A DNA stretch of 64,000 bases from an uncultured Alcanivorax sp. GTDB taxonomy: Bacteria; Pseudomonadota; Gammaproteobacteria; Pseudomonadales; Alcanivoracaceae. The position numbers and the translations under genes were made by a program. Location: contig NZ_CAMYIV010000005.1 in NCBI RefSeq assembly GCF_947258575.1, positions 1 to 64,000 on the forward strand, written 5' to 3'. The notes under the pieces were generated by a model. That model worked only from the letters and a program-made list of their open reading frames with translations. It made no database searches and was not told the origin of the DNA. The first letter of the stretch is position 1, and every line of letters starts with the position of its first letter. Below are positions 1-7,842 of this stretch, piece after piece.

Positions 1-91
1 ACGAGCTACGAGCTACGAGCTACGAGCTACGAGCTACGAGCTACGAGCTACGAGCTACGAGCTACGAGCTACGAGCTACGAGCTACGAGCT
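1..91. repeat. Heptanucleotide tandem array (ACGAGCT)13, cut by window edge
   Basis: Thirteen exact head-to-tail copies of the 7-bp unit ACGAGCT run from the first base of the window; the array therefore probably continues to the left. The unit is a variant of the AGCTTGT/AGCTTGC heptamers seen at 2101-2130, 4866-4905 and 4993-5034, so this looks like a homogenised array of the same repeat family. Confidence 0.95.
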
Positions 92-368
92 ACGCTCGAT
101 GGATAAGAAAAGGTTGGAAAGTTCCCAAGGCTTCGGCATTTCTTACGAAGCCGCTGTAGGAGCACCTCTTGAGGTGCGAACCGCGCTTGCGCGGAAATCG
201 ACCGCAGGGCGATCAGGAATCTCAGGGCTCGACAGGTTTCAGAAAGAATGGCGGTTAGATTGATCTTTGTCGCCTCGCTAAGCTCGGTTCGCGGCTCAAG
301 CGCCGCTCCTACATTACTCCCTCAATCCTCGCCAAGGCTCGGTTCGCGCCGCTCGTCACTCGCAGCTC
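92..368. other. Intergenic region with REP-like sequence
   Basis: No convincing gene. The segment around 157-215 (gtaggagcacctcttgaggt, then gcgcttgcgcgg) contains short inverted repeats typical of REP-like intergenic elements. The open frames here have no ribosome binding site and an arginine/serine-rich composition expected from translated repeat DNA. Confidence 0.5.
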
Positions 369-719
369 CTAAAGCTCCCGGATCGGAATCAACGTGGGTG
401 GTGGTGGCGGTGGGGTATTGTCGCGTAGCTCCGGTGGGCGCACGTTTTCCGCCTGCCGTTGGCGCAACTCCTGCTGTTCGTCTTCCAGATAACGACTCTC
501 AGGGCTGACCGCATTCATGCCCCGGCTTTCATCACTGGTATCCAACTCACGTGGTGATTCCAGATACATGGCCTCCAGCTCGCTGCCGTTCAGTGGCTGC
601 GCGGGGATCTGCTCCCGGGTTTGTGGGGCATCATCATCCGGTGGCGCAGAGTCAGGCAATTGTTCTGCCGCCACGGCCAGGCCCGGGGCCATTAACAGGG
701 CAATCATTATTTTTTTCAT
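369..719 (-). CDS. Small exported protein with proline-rich C-terminus, unknown function
   Basis: Predicted 116-residue protein. The start at 719 is chosen because it opens a classical signal peptide (MKKIMIALLMAPGLAVAAEQ), with likely cleavage after AVAA; an upstream in-frame start at 782 would put 21 hydrophilic residues in front of it. The mature part is acidic and glutamine/arginine rich in the middle and ends in a run of prolines (NTPPPPPPTLIPIREL). No domain recognised. It is divergently oriented to the cellulase-like gene at 880. Probably periplasmic; function unknown. Confidence 0.7.
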   Translation of the reverse strand: MKKIMIALLMAPGLAVAAEQLPDSAPPDDDAPQTREQIPAQPLNGSELEAMYLESPRELDTSDESRGMNAVSPESRYLEDEQQELRQRQAENVRPPELRDNTPPPPPPTLIPIREL

Positions 720-879
720 AACCCGATCATAGCGCTCCCTTACCCGGGGGGAAACCGGCTTGTGAGCGCCATCAAGTGTCAAGGCGGGTCAAAAATTACC
801 GGGCGGGCACAGGGCCATTGAGGCCGTCCGGGAAAACGGTATGCTGGAGCGCTTAATCTGAAACGGGTGCAGGGCCTGG

Positions 880-1986
880 ATGGCACAGCAAAATAGCGCA
901 CAACCCTTGGCGATGGCCTGCTGGGATCTATCCTGGCTGCTCGACCGTGACACTCGTCACGGCGCCTTTGCGTCGCTGGAAAAAGTGCTCGATGAAACCC
1001 AGCAGCGTGGTTTCAATGCCCTGCGCCTGGACCCTTGCCCCCACCTGATTGCCTGCCCGGAAAACGGCGTCCACCTGGACCGTTGCGAACTGCAGGCACC
1101 GGGCCATGACCCGGTGGAAGTGAAGATTCGCCATAGCCTGCAGCAACTGCTGCAATCCGCCCACGAGCGTGGCCTGAAGGTGTGGTTCAGCAGCCGCTTT
1201 GTGGACGACAGCCGTGCCCGTCGTTCCTTTGTGCGGCGCCCGGAAGATTTTATCGCGGTGTGGAGCGATACCCTGGCGCTGGTGCAGGAATGGGGGTATC
1301 TGGATGACGTGGCCGGGGTGGATTTCTGCCACCAGTTCCCCGCCCTGCCCTATGCCCACGGCGTTACCCGCCGGGTATTCAACCGCTCCCCGGACCGGCC
1401 TCTGCCGCAGCGCTGGTCCGCCAGCGCCGCCGAGCGCATCGAAGCGTATCTGCTGGAGATTCCCCGCGCCCTGCACGCCCTGTTTCCCAGCGTGCCCATC
1501 GGTCTGAGCACCACCACTCGGATCAGCGAGCAGTTGCGGCAACTGGATACCAGTGAGCTGGATTTTCTCGATTTCAGCCTGTGGCTGGATGATGATCCGC
1601 GCTATCGGCTGGCCAGTGGCGAGGCGGTCCCCATGACCGTGCTGGCCCGGCGTCTGGCCAGCCCGATGAAGCAGTTATTACTGGATGCCGGTGGTATGCA
1701 CTGGCAGCGGCGCATGGAAGACCAGTTACAGCGTCGCATGGCCTTTACCCGCCTGCGGCGGCTGCAGCCGGTGATCGGTGAAGGCTTCGTGCGCCAGCCC
1801 CGCGATCTGCGTCGCCTGCCCACGGGCTGGGCGGACCTGCACGAAATGATGGTGGTCAGCGCCCTCACCCAGGGCGTGGAAGCCATGACCCCCACCTCGT
1901 TGGCCTGCCCGGCCTACGACTGGCTGTGGCGGGAAGAAGAATACCTGGCGCACCTGAATCACCTGATCCTGTCCGGGTCGGAATAA
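880..1986 (+). CDS. Cellulase-like TIM-barrel family protein
   Basis: 368 residues, no signal peptide, so probably cytoplasmic. The opening (MACWDLSWLLDRDT, then a helix and FNALRLDPCPHLIA) resembles the conserved 'sugar-binding cellulase-like' proteins of pseudomonads, related to the GH5-type (beta/alpha)8 barrel: the early strand with N-A-L-R-L-D and later segments with GVDFCHQFP, GLSTTTRI and DFSLWLDDD fit successive barrel strands. Catalytic glutamates cannot be assigned with confidence, so the substrate is unknown. It converges with thrB; the 144-bp gap between their stop codons is filled by a heptamer inverted repeat. Family assignment is from resemblance only. Confidence 0.65.
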   Translation: MAQQNSAQPLAMACWDLSWLLDRDTRHGAFASLEKVLDETQQRGFNALRLDPCPHLIACPENGVHLDRCELQAPGHDPVEVKIRHSLQQLLQSAHERGLKVWFSSRFVDDSRARRSFVRRPEDFIAVWSDTLALVQEWGYLDDVAGVDFCHQFPALPYAHGVTRRVFNRSPDRPLPQRWSASAAERIEAYLLEIPRALHALFPSVPIGLSTTTRISEQLRQLDTSELDFLDFSLWLDDDPRYRLASGEAVPMTVLARRLASPMKQLLLDAGGMHWQRRMEDQLQRRMAFTRLRRLQPVIGEGFVRQPRDLRRLPTGWADLHEMMVVSALTQGVEAMTPTSLACPAYDWLWREEEYLAHLNHLILSGSE

Positions 1987-1992
1987 CGGTTT

Positions 1993-2130
1993 CAGCGGCA
2001 AGCTGCAACGCGACAAATCGCCGAGCGATCCATGCACTACAGTCGCCGCGTTCCCAGCTATGTGCGCGGGCACGGCCCAGCGGTTACTGCCACGTTGTCT
2101 CGTGTTGTAGCTTGTAGCTTGCAGCTCTCT
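1993..2130. repeat. Heptamer-periodic inverted-repeat element between convergent genes
   Basis: The left arm (caagctgcaacgcgacaa, 1999-2016) is mirrored by the right arm (ttgtctcgtgttgtagc and agcttgtagcttgcagct, about 2095-2126). The arms have a 7-bp period (AGCTTGT AGCTTGC AGCT). The element fills the space between the stops of the cellulase-like gene and thrB. Confidence 0.7.
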
Positions 2131-3048
2131 TTACCCCGCCAACGCCTCAATCCGCCACTGAAAAATCCGCGCAAACTCCTCCGGGTCCTTGCTGCCCTGC
2201 CCCTCACTGTGTGCCGACACCGGCCCGGCCAGTCGCGACAGCCAGAAGCGCAGCGCCGCCACCGCCAGCGCTTCCAGTAACAGGCTGTCATCCAGCTGGC
2301 CGCCATGGCCGCGATAGCCTTCCAGCAATGCCTGCTCCCGCTCTGCCACCGGCTTGCCGTGACTGTCCACACACCAGTCGTTAAGGGTCACCGCCAGATC
2401 GTATTCCGGGTAATCCAGGCAGGCGTTGTAGAAGTCCAGCAGGGCGCTGATGCGGCCCTGTTGCCAGAGCAGATTGTCGCGGAACAGGTCGCCGTGGATC
2501 AGGGTGGTGCCGGCGGGGCGTGCCTGCCAGTCGCTCAATAATGCCGCGGCTCCCTCGCGGTGCTCCTCCGGCAGCTGGCTCAGCTGAGCGGCCAGCGTCT
2601 TCAGCCGCTGACGTTCATTGGGCAGGGTGTGCAGGGGGCCGGTATCACATTGATGCAGCCGTGCCAGGAGCGTGCCCACCTGCCGGCAGCGGTCCAGATC
2701 CACGGCAAAATCATGCTCGCCGGGCAGGCGAGGCATCAGCACCGCCGGCTTGCCGGCGACCGTGATCTGGTGCTCGCCGTCATGGTTCGTCAGCGGTGCG
2801 GGGACCGGCAGGTCCTGCCCGGCCAGGTTAGCCAGCAGCACCAGATAGGGGGCGAGGGCGTCGTGGTCCAGGGTTTCGAAAACCGTCAGCACCAGTGGCG
2901 CGGGCTGCTGGTGGCGATCCTCTGCTTCGATCAGGAAGGTGCTGTTCTCGATGCCGTGGCTGGCCGCCCGGAAATCCAGCAGCCGGTAGCCGTAACTATC
3001 CAGAACGGTGGCAAGCTGACTGTGACTGAGCGGCGTATAAACGGACAT
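2131..3048 (-). CDS. thrB: Homoserine kinase (ThrB, APH-fold type)
   Basis: 305 residues. Phosphorylates L-homoserine to O-phosphohomoserine in threonine biosynthesis. It belongs to the aminoglycoside-phosphotransferase-fold homoserine kinases used by pseudomonads and relatives: the catalytic loop HGDLFRDN is at residues 185-192 and the metal-binding LLDFYNA at 203-209. The start at 3048 (MSVYTPLS) matches the usual N-terminus of this family; a much longer frame extends upstream to 3447 but runs into the divergent outer-membrane gene and is rejected. Length is normal for the family. It stands alone here, not in an operon with other threonine genes. Confidence 0.92.
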   Translation of the reverse strand: MSVYTPLSHSQLATVLDSYGYRLLDFRAASHGIENSTFLIEAEDRHQQPAPLVLTVFETLDHDALAPYLVLLANLAGQDLPVPAPLTNHDGEHQITVAGKPAVLMPRLPGEHDFAVDLDRCRQVGTLLARLHQCDTGPLHTLPNERQRLKTLAAQLSQLPEEHREGAAALLSDWQARPAGTTLIHGDLFRDNLLWQQGRISALLDFYNACLDYPEYDLAVTLNDWCVDSHGKPVAEREQALLEGYRGHGGQLDDSLLLEALAVAALRFWLSRLAGPVSAHSEGQGSKDPEEFARIFQWRIEALAG

Positions 3049-3162
3049 GGGTTTCCTTGTCGGCAAAAAGGCCGCAGATGACCGGACTCTGCGGGCGAGC
3101 AATGGTATAACGTCATGAAAATGACGACGCATCTCCAACAATAACAAAAAGGACGACTTGCC

Positions 3163-3771
3163 ATGCGTTACGGGATTCTGTTTTTTGGTCTGCTGTTTGC
3201 TGCCACCAGCCAGGCGGACGGTGTGGCGCACTATCAGGACCAGCGTTTCGGCTATGTGGCCGGCAACCTGATGAATATCACCCTGGATTACGACAGCCGT
3301 GAGCTGACCCCCACCGGGGTGGGCGTGCGCCTGGGTGGCATGATCGACCCGCACTGGGGGGTAGAGTTGCGCGCCGCCGTGGCGCCCTCTGGCGATACCT
3401 GGCGGGCAGAGAACAGCCGCAACAAGGTGGATTACACGGTAGATCACATCGGCGCCCTGCTGGCCACCGGCCGGCTGCCGTTCCAGTCGCCGATCACCTT
3501 GCCCGTCGTGGATGCCTATGTGGATGAATTCTTCGTGCAGGGTTTTGCGGGGATTGCCGATGTGAAGGTGAAAACCAACCGGCGCCGTTGCAATGCAACA
3601 CGCTGCCGCGATGATGTCTCGCGCAACGACGACACCAGCCTGGCCTTTGGCGCCGGTGTCGGCGTGCGCACCAGTTTCAATCTGGGGCTGACGCTCCAGT
3701 ACATGCAGTACGTGGACAAGGATTACATCACCGTGACCGGCATCGAAGGCGGTCTGGAGTGGTATTTTTAG
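3163..3771 (+). CDS. Outer-membrane beta-barrel protein
   Basis: 202 residues with an N-terminal signal peptide (MRYGILFFGLLFAATSQA, cleaved before DG). The mature chain alternates hydrophobic and polar residues, has Gly/aromatic-rich strands (FGYVAGNLMNITLDY, GVGVRLGGMID) and ends in EGGLEWYF with a terminal phenylalanine, the usual signal for BAM-dependent insertion. It fits the 8-stranded OmpA-like/porin-family small barrels. A loop with two cysteines (RRRCNATRCRDD) may be disulfide bonded. Specific function unknown. Divergent from thrB, with 114 bp between starts. Confidence 0.8.
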   Translation: MRYGILFFGLLFAATSQADGVAHYQDQRFGYVAGNLMNITLDYDSRELTPTGVGVRLGGMIDPHWGVELRAAVAPSGDTWRAENSRNKVDYTVDHIGALLATGRLPFQSPITLPVVDAYVDEFFVQGFAGIADVKVKTNRRRCNATRCRDDVSRNDDTSLAFGAGVGVRTSFNLGLTLQYMQYVDKDYITVTGIEGGLEWYF

Positions 3772-3836
3772 TGACGCTTCATGCTGCCTGCTTCACACAA
3801 CACGGTGAAAGGCGGCAGTGACAGAGAGGAAAATCG

Positions 3837-4865
3837 ATGAATCCTGCAGTATTCGAGCGTGGCGCGGTGCGCGCCCTGATGAGCCTGCCCGGTGCCGTGC
3901 TGGACAAGCTGTCCGCCGGCCTGGAAACCCACAGCCGCTCCCATCTGGATTCCCGCCTGCGCTTCCTGCTGGCGCTCAGCGCCGCCAAGCCGACGCTGGA
4001 CAGTGGCACCGTGGAACAGGCTCGCCGCCTGTACCGTGACGTCATCAATCTGCTGGATGTGGCGCCGGTGTCATTGCCGGTGGTGGTGGATCACCAGGTG
4101 TCGCTGGACGATGGCAGCCAGATGCGGGTGCGGCGTTATCGCCCGGCCCTGGCACCGCGGGTAGCGCCGGCCATCATGTTCATGCACGGCGGCGGTTTCA
4201 CCGTGGGTGGCGTGGACGAGTATGACCGTCTGTGCCGCTACATTGCCGACCGCACCAATGCGGTGGTGTTGAGTGTGGATTACCGCTTGTCCCCGGAACA
4301 TCCGTCTCCAGCGGCGGCCGATGACTGCCTGGCTGCCTGGCGCTGGCTGCTCGATAACACCGCTGCCATGGGGCTGGACCCGCAGCGGCTGGCGGTAATG
4401 GGCGATAGTGCTGGCGGCAATCTCAGCACCGTGGTCTGCCAGCAGGCTAAACAGGCCGGCCTGGCCCTGCCCGCCCTGCAAGTGCTGATCTACCCCACCA
4501 CCGACGGCGCCCTCAAGCACCCGTCGGTGCAGACCCTGGGGCAGGGCTTCGGGCTAGATCTGGCCTTGCTGACCTGGTTCCGTGCCCAGTTCATTCAGGA
4601 CCCGGCACTGGTCGAAGACTACCGCGTCTCGCCCTTGCGTAACCCGGACCTGAGCGGCCTGCCGTCGACGCTCCTGATCACCGCCACTGACCCGTTGCGC
4701 GATGAAGGGCTGGAATACGGCGAAAAGCTGCGGGCGTCAGGGGTGGATGTCACCTCACTGGATTACCCGCAACTGGTCCACGGTTTCCTCACCATGGGCG
4801 GCGTTATCCCCGCCGCCCGCAAGGCCGTCAACGCCATCTGCGACGCTACTGTCCAGCGGTTGTGA
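3837..4865 (+). CDS. Alpha/beta hydrolase, hormone-sensitive-lipase-type esterase
   Basis: 342 residues. It carries the family signature HGGGF (residues 117-121, oxyanion hole), the nucleophile elbow GDSAGG with Ser191, a late Asp in TATDPLRDEG and the catalytic His in QLVHGF, giving a full Ser-Asp-His triad. Members hydrolyse short- to medium-chain carboxyl esters. An N-terminal helical cap region of about 80 residues precedes the core. No signal peptide, so probably cytoplasmic. The ribosome binding site is gagagga before the ATG at 3837. Converges with the DUF815 ATPase gene across a heptamer-repeat element. Confidence 0.88.
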   Translation: MNPAVFERGAVRALMSLPGAVLDKLSAGLETHSRSHLDSRLRFLLALSAAKPTLDSGTVEQARRLYRDVINLLDVAPVSLPVVVDHQVSLDDGSQMRVRRYRPALAPRVAPAIMFMHGGGFTVGGVDEYDRLCRYIADRTNAVVLSVDYRLSPEHPSPAAADDCLAAWRWLLDNTAAMGLDPQRLAVMGDSAGGNLSTVVCQQAKQAGLALPALQVLIYPTTDGALKHPSVQTLGQGFGLDLALLTWFRAQFIQDPALVEDYRVSPLRNPDLSGLPSTLLITATDPLRDEGLEYGEKLRASGVDVTSLDYPQLVHGFLTMGGVIPAARKAVNAICDATVQRL

Positions 4866-5034
4866 TTCAGCTACAAGCTTCAAGCCGCAAGCTACAACGC
4901 GATAAGGAACAGTGCATTCACGAACCATAGAGGCCGCGACCACACATTGGGCGCGGCCTCTATCCTTGAAGATACAGAAAGAGGTGATCCGCGTTGCAGC
5001 TTGCGGCTTGCGGCTTGTAGCTTGCAGCTCGCTC
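4866..5034. repeat. Heptamer inverted-repeat element with central hairpin
   Basis: The left arm at 4869-4903 (gctacaa gcttcaa gccgcaa gctacaa) and the right arm at 4991-5028 (ttgcagc ttgcggc ttgcggc ttgtagc ttgcagc) are inverted and 7-bp periodic. The centre holds a perfect 12-bp stem, atagaggccgcg (4927-4938) with cgcggcctctat (4951-4962). It fills the space between two convergent stop codons, and the hairpin may act as a bidirectional terminator although no T-tract follows it. Confidence 0.8.
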
Positions 5035-5802
5035 TTAAAACTCCCCCACAAACTGATTATAAAACTGCCGCGCCGTGCGCCCGGAGCGCACGCCTTTCTC
5101 CATGGAAAACCGCCGGGCGCGCACATGTAATTGATCCCGGTCCGCCACTTCACCAAACAAATGATCGACGATCTCGAAATACTGCGGCTCGCTGATCGGA
5201 TAAAAACTTAACGCCAGCCCGAAGCGATCGGACAGGGAGATCTTCTCCTCCACCACATCGCCGTGATGAATCTCCCGGCCCACCACCTGACTCTGTTCAT
5301 TGTCCTTCATGTATTCCGGCACCAGATGGCGGCGGTTGCTGGTGGCGTACAGGCGCACATTTTCCGGCGGCAGTTCCAGGGAGCCCTCCAGCACGCTTTT
5401 CAGGTGCTTGTACTGGTTTTCCCCGTCTTCAAACGACAGGTCATCGCAGTAGACGATAAAGCGCTGACTGCGCTCGCGGATATCATCGACGATGTCCGGC
5501 AGATCCTGCAGGTCATCCTTGTCCACCTCGATCACTCGCAGCCCGCGCGGCGTGAACTCGTTTAGCAGCGCCTTGACGATGGACGATTTGCCGGTGCCCC
5601 GGCTGCCCCACAGCAGCACATGGTTACAAGGCTCGCCGCGCAGAAAGCGCTCCGTGTTCTGCAGGATTTTCGCTTTCTGGGTATCGATGCCGAGCAGATC
5701 GTCCAGGCGCACCGGGTCCGGCCGGCTCACCGGTCGCAGGGTGCCGGAACGGCCACGCCAGATAGCGGCGGGAATGTTTCGCCAGTCGATAGTGGACGCC
5801 AT
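5035..5802 (-). CDS. DUF815-family AAA-type ATPase
   Basis: 255 residues. Walker A GSRGTGKS at residues 66-73 and Walker B FIVYCDDL at about 115-122; downstream the sensor-like segment LYATSNRRHLVPEYM and the SLSDRFGLALSFYPISE stretch are typical of DUF815 proteins (related to the DnaA/IstB-like AAA+ ATPases). The biochemical role of the family is not established; members are cytoplasmic. The start at 5802 gives the standard N-terminus. Stand-alone gene, convergent with the esterase. Confidence 0.88.
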   Translation of the reverse strand: MASTIDWRNIPAAIWRGRSGTLRPVSRPDPVRLDDLLGIDTQKAKILQNTERFLRGEPCNHVLLWGSRGTGKSSIVKALLNEFTPRGLRVIEVDKDDLQDLPDIVDDIRERSQRFIVYCDDLSFEDGENQYKHLKSVLEGSLELPPENVRLYATSNRRHLVPEYMKDNEQSQVVGREIHHGDVVEEKISLSDRFGLALSFYPISEPQYFEIVDHLFGEVADRDQLHVRARRFSMEKGVRSGRTARQFYNQFVGEF

Positions 5803-5905
5803 GGAAACCTCATAAAGAGTAAAAAGAGCGGGAAAGCAGTTTACGGTCTGGCGGGTGCGGTTGCGAGAGACGCAATTACTGGGTGAAGCCCGGGTAGAAA
5901 ACCCA

Positions 5906-6056
5906 TTTTTACCACAGAGGGCACAGAGTCACAGAGGGGTTCAGGTTTTGCTTTTTTTTGCCGCAGCAAAACGAGAAAGGTTGACGTTTTCTGCATGCCA
6001 TAAAGAAAGCATGAAATGGTTTTTCTCAGTGCCTCTGTGTCCTCTGTGGTAAAAGG
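5906..6056. repeat. MITE-like element with ACCACAGAGG terminal inverted repeats (copy 1)
   Basis: About 150 bp, bounded by tttttaccacagagggcaca on the left and the inverted tgtcctctgtggtaaaa on the right. The interior contains ataaagaaagcatgaaat, nearly the same as in the second copy at 12992-13149. No open frame inside. It occupies most of the 378-bp gap between the DUF815 gene and the lipoprotein gene. Confidence 0.85.
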
Positions 6057-6180
6057 TTTTTTGCAGATGCTGTAGCCTCAATAGATACGAAGCATGCGCC
6101 GGACGCGAACTTTATCTATCCTTGGGGTTCACAAGGTGTGCCGTCACCTGCCGGTGACGGAAAATTTCAGGAGATCGTCA

Positions 6181-6468
6181 ATGAAAGCTGTTGCCCTGGT
6201 TGTGCCCGCTTTTGCCTTGCTGGTTACCGCCTGCGCCACCCAGTACGACACTGACTACCCCGCCGGGTTGCCGGAAGGCACCACGACTTGCCCGGATGAT
6301 CCGCCCCAAGCCTGTACCATGGATTACCGCCCTGCCTTCGGCTATGACGAGCAAGGTGGCATCCTCGGCGAATACGGTAATGCCTGTGGTGCCTGCGCCA
6401 CCGACGGGGTGAAATACACCTCGCCCAAACAGCTTCCGAAACCGGCCGCTGCCCCGGACGACAACTAA
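6181..6468 (+). CDS. Small cysteine-containing lipoprotein with a Kazal-like motif
   Basis: 95 residues. The start at 6181 is preceded by caggag and opens a lipoprotein signal peptide ending in the lipobox LVTAC, so Cys20 is probably lipidated. The mature domain has spaced cysteines (TTCPDDPPQACTMDY, later YGNACGACATDGVKY). The segment EYGNACGACA resembles the core of Kazal-type protease-inhibitor domains (Y-G-N-x-C-x-A-C), but the full disulfide pattern is incomplete, so inhibitor function is only a suggestion. 15 bp upstream of the DUF2868 gene, possibly co-transcribed. Confidence 0.75.
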   Translation: MKAVALVVPAFALLVTACATQYDTDYPAGLPEGTTTCPDDPPQACTMDYRPAFGYDEQGGILGEYGNACGACATDGVKYTSPKQLPKPAAAPDDN

Positions 6469-6483
6469 CCTCGAGGTCGCCCC

Positions 6484-7842
6484 TTGCCCAAGGCCCTGAC
6501 CCTGCTGCTGGATTTTGACGACCAGTACCGTCGCGATGTGCAACAGAGCCACGCCTTTCTGCACCGCCGCGACCGTCGCTTTGCCCAGCAGCAGGAAGAA
6601 CACAAACAGCCGCTCACCGTGCCCGCCTGGCTGGCGGCCCTGCATGCCCTGAACGGCCAGCGCCGTGAATCCGGCGCCGACCCGCGCCTGCGCCACTGGC
6701 GCCAGGCCCGCTGGGTGTTTGCCGGCCTGGGCGCGCTGCTGGGGGTGGGCTTCATGCTGGGCCTGCTCTGGTATGACGGCAGCCGGCAGATCAACCTGAC
6801 CCTGCTGATCGGCCTGGTGGCCCTGCAACTGCTGCTGGCCCTGTTTACCAGCCTGCAGGCCTGGCTGGGCTGGCAGCCCTGGGGCAGCCTGCTGGGGCCG
6901 CGCCAGGGCGACGATCCGCTGGCGCCCTTACGCCCGGCCCTGTGTGCCCGCATCGCTCACACCGGCGGCCTGTTATTTGCCATCAGCGGCCTGCTTACCC
7001 TGCTGGCCCTGGTGGTAGTGCAGGATCTGGCCTTCGGCTGGAGCACCACCCTGCAGACCTCCGCCGACGGCTATCACCAGATGGTGGCGGCCCTGGCTCA
7101 GCCCTGGCAGACCCTGTGGCCGGCAGCGGTACCCTCGGCGGAGCTGGTGAATGCATCGCAGTTCTACCGGCTTGCGGATACCCCTGCTGACAATCCAGCC
7201 CTGCTGGGCACCTGGTGGCCCTTTGTGCTGATGCTGTGGCTGGTCTATGTGCTGCTACCCAGATTGCTCCTGCTGATGCTGGCGGCCCTGCAATTGCGCT
7301 GGCAGGCAGGCCGGGCCCTGCGCGCCCACCCGGGCTGGCAGGGGCTGTTCTACCGCTTCGAGACCCCCTGGGTGGAAACCCGTGGCCAGGAAGAAACCCA
7401 GCCCGCCCCGGCGGCGGCGCAAACGGTACTGTCACCCCTGCCGGACAGCGCCACCCTGATCCACTGGGCCGGCGCGGCCATGGAGGCCGCTTCGCTGTTG
7501 CCTCGACTCAGTCGCGACCCGGCGCCGCTTCAGCGCCGTGCCGGAGGTAACAATTCCCTGGATGAGGATGCCCAGGTGCTGGAACAGACCGGCGCCCGCA
7601 ATCAACCGGTGCTACTGATCACCCGGGGCTGGGAGCCGCCCACCGGTGAACTCAGCGATTTCATTGTCGATGCCCGCGACCACTGGCCCGCCGCCACCCT
7701 GCTGGCCCTGGTGCCGCTGGCGGACGAACAGGGCGCCGCGCTCACCGATGCCGGGCTGCTGGCCCAGTGGCAGCGCTTTGTGGACCGCCAGGGTGACAGC
7801 CAACTGCTGCTGTGCGCCCCCCGGGAACAGGAACAACCATGA
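6484..7842 (+). CDS. DUF2868-family inner-membrane protein
   Basis: 452 residues starting at TTG (6484) just after a weak cgaggtcg ribosome binding site. Hydrophobic helices are visible at about residues 80-100 (FAGLGALLGVGFMLGLLW), 105-125, 155-180 and 240-270, separated by polar loops; the C-terminal half is a soluble domain. This matches DUF2868, normally encoded directly before a DUF3482 GTPase, as here: the stop overlaps the next start in ATGA. The pair is presumably one functional unit at the inner membrane, role unknown. Confidence 0.82.
   Translation: MPKALTLLLDFDDQYRRDVQQSHAFLHRRDRRFAQQQEEHKQPLTVPAWLAALHALNGQRRESGADPRLRHWRQARWVFAGLGALLGVGFMLGLLWYDGSRQINLTLLIGLVALQLLLALFTSLQAWLGWQPWGSLLGPRQGDDPLAPLRPALCARIAHTGGLLFAISGLLTLLALVVVQDLAFGWSTTLQTSADGYHQMVAALAQPWQTLWPAAVPSAELVNASQFYRLADTPADNPALLGTWWPFVLMLWLVYVLLPRLLLLMLAALQLRWQAGRALRAHPGWQGLFYRFETPWVETRGQEETQPAPAAAQTVLSPLPDSATLIHWAGAAMEAASLLPRLSRDPAPLQRRAGGNNSLDEDAQVLEQTGARNQPVLLITRGWEPPTGELSDFIVDARDHWPAATLLALVPLADEQGAALTDAGLLAQWQRFVDRQGDSQLLLCAPREQEQP

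Noticed and set aside
1-91. Possible CRISPR array at the window start
   Set aside because: Units are 7 bp, contiguous and identical, with no spacers and no cas genes nearby.
3049-3447. N-terminal extension of thrB to 438 residues
   Set aside because: It would overlap the outer-membrane protein gene on the opposite strand and the added sequence is unlike homoserine kinases.
4927-4962. Classical rho-independent terminator at the esterase/DUF815 junction
   Set aside because: The 12-bp stem is perfect but no T-tract follows on either strand; kept as part of the repeat element only.
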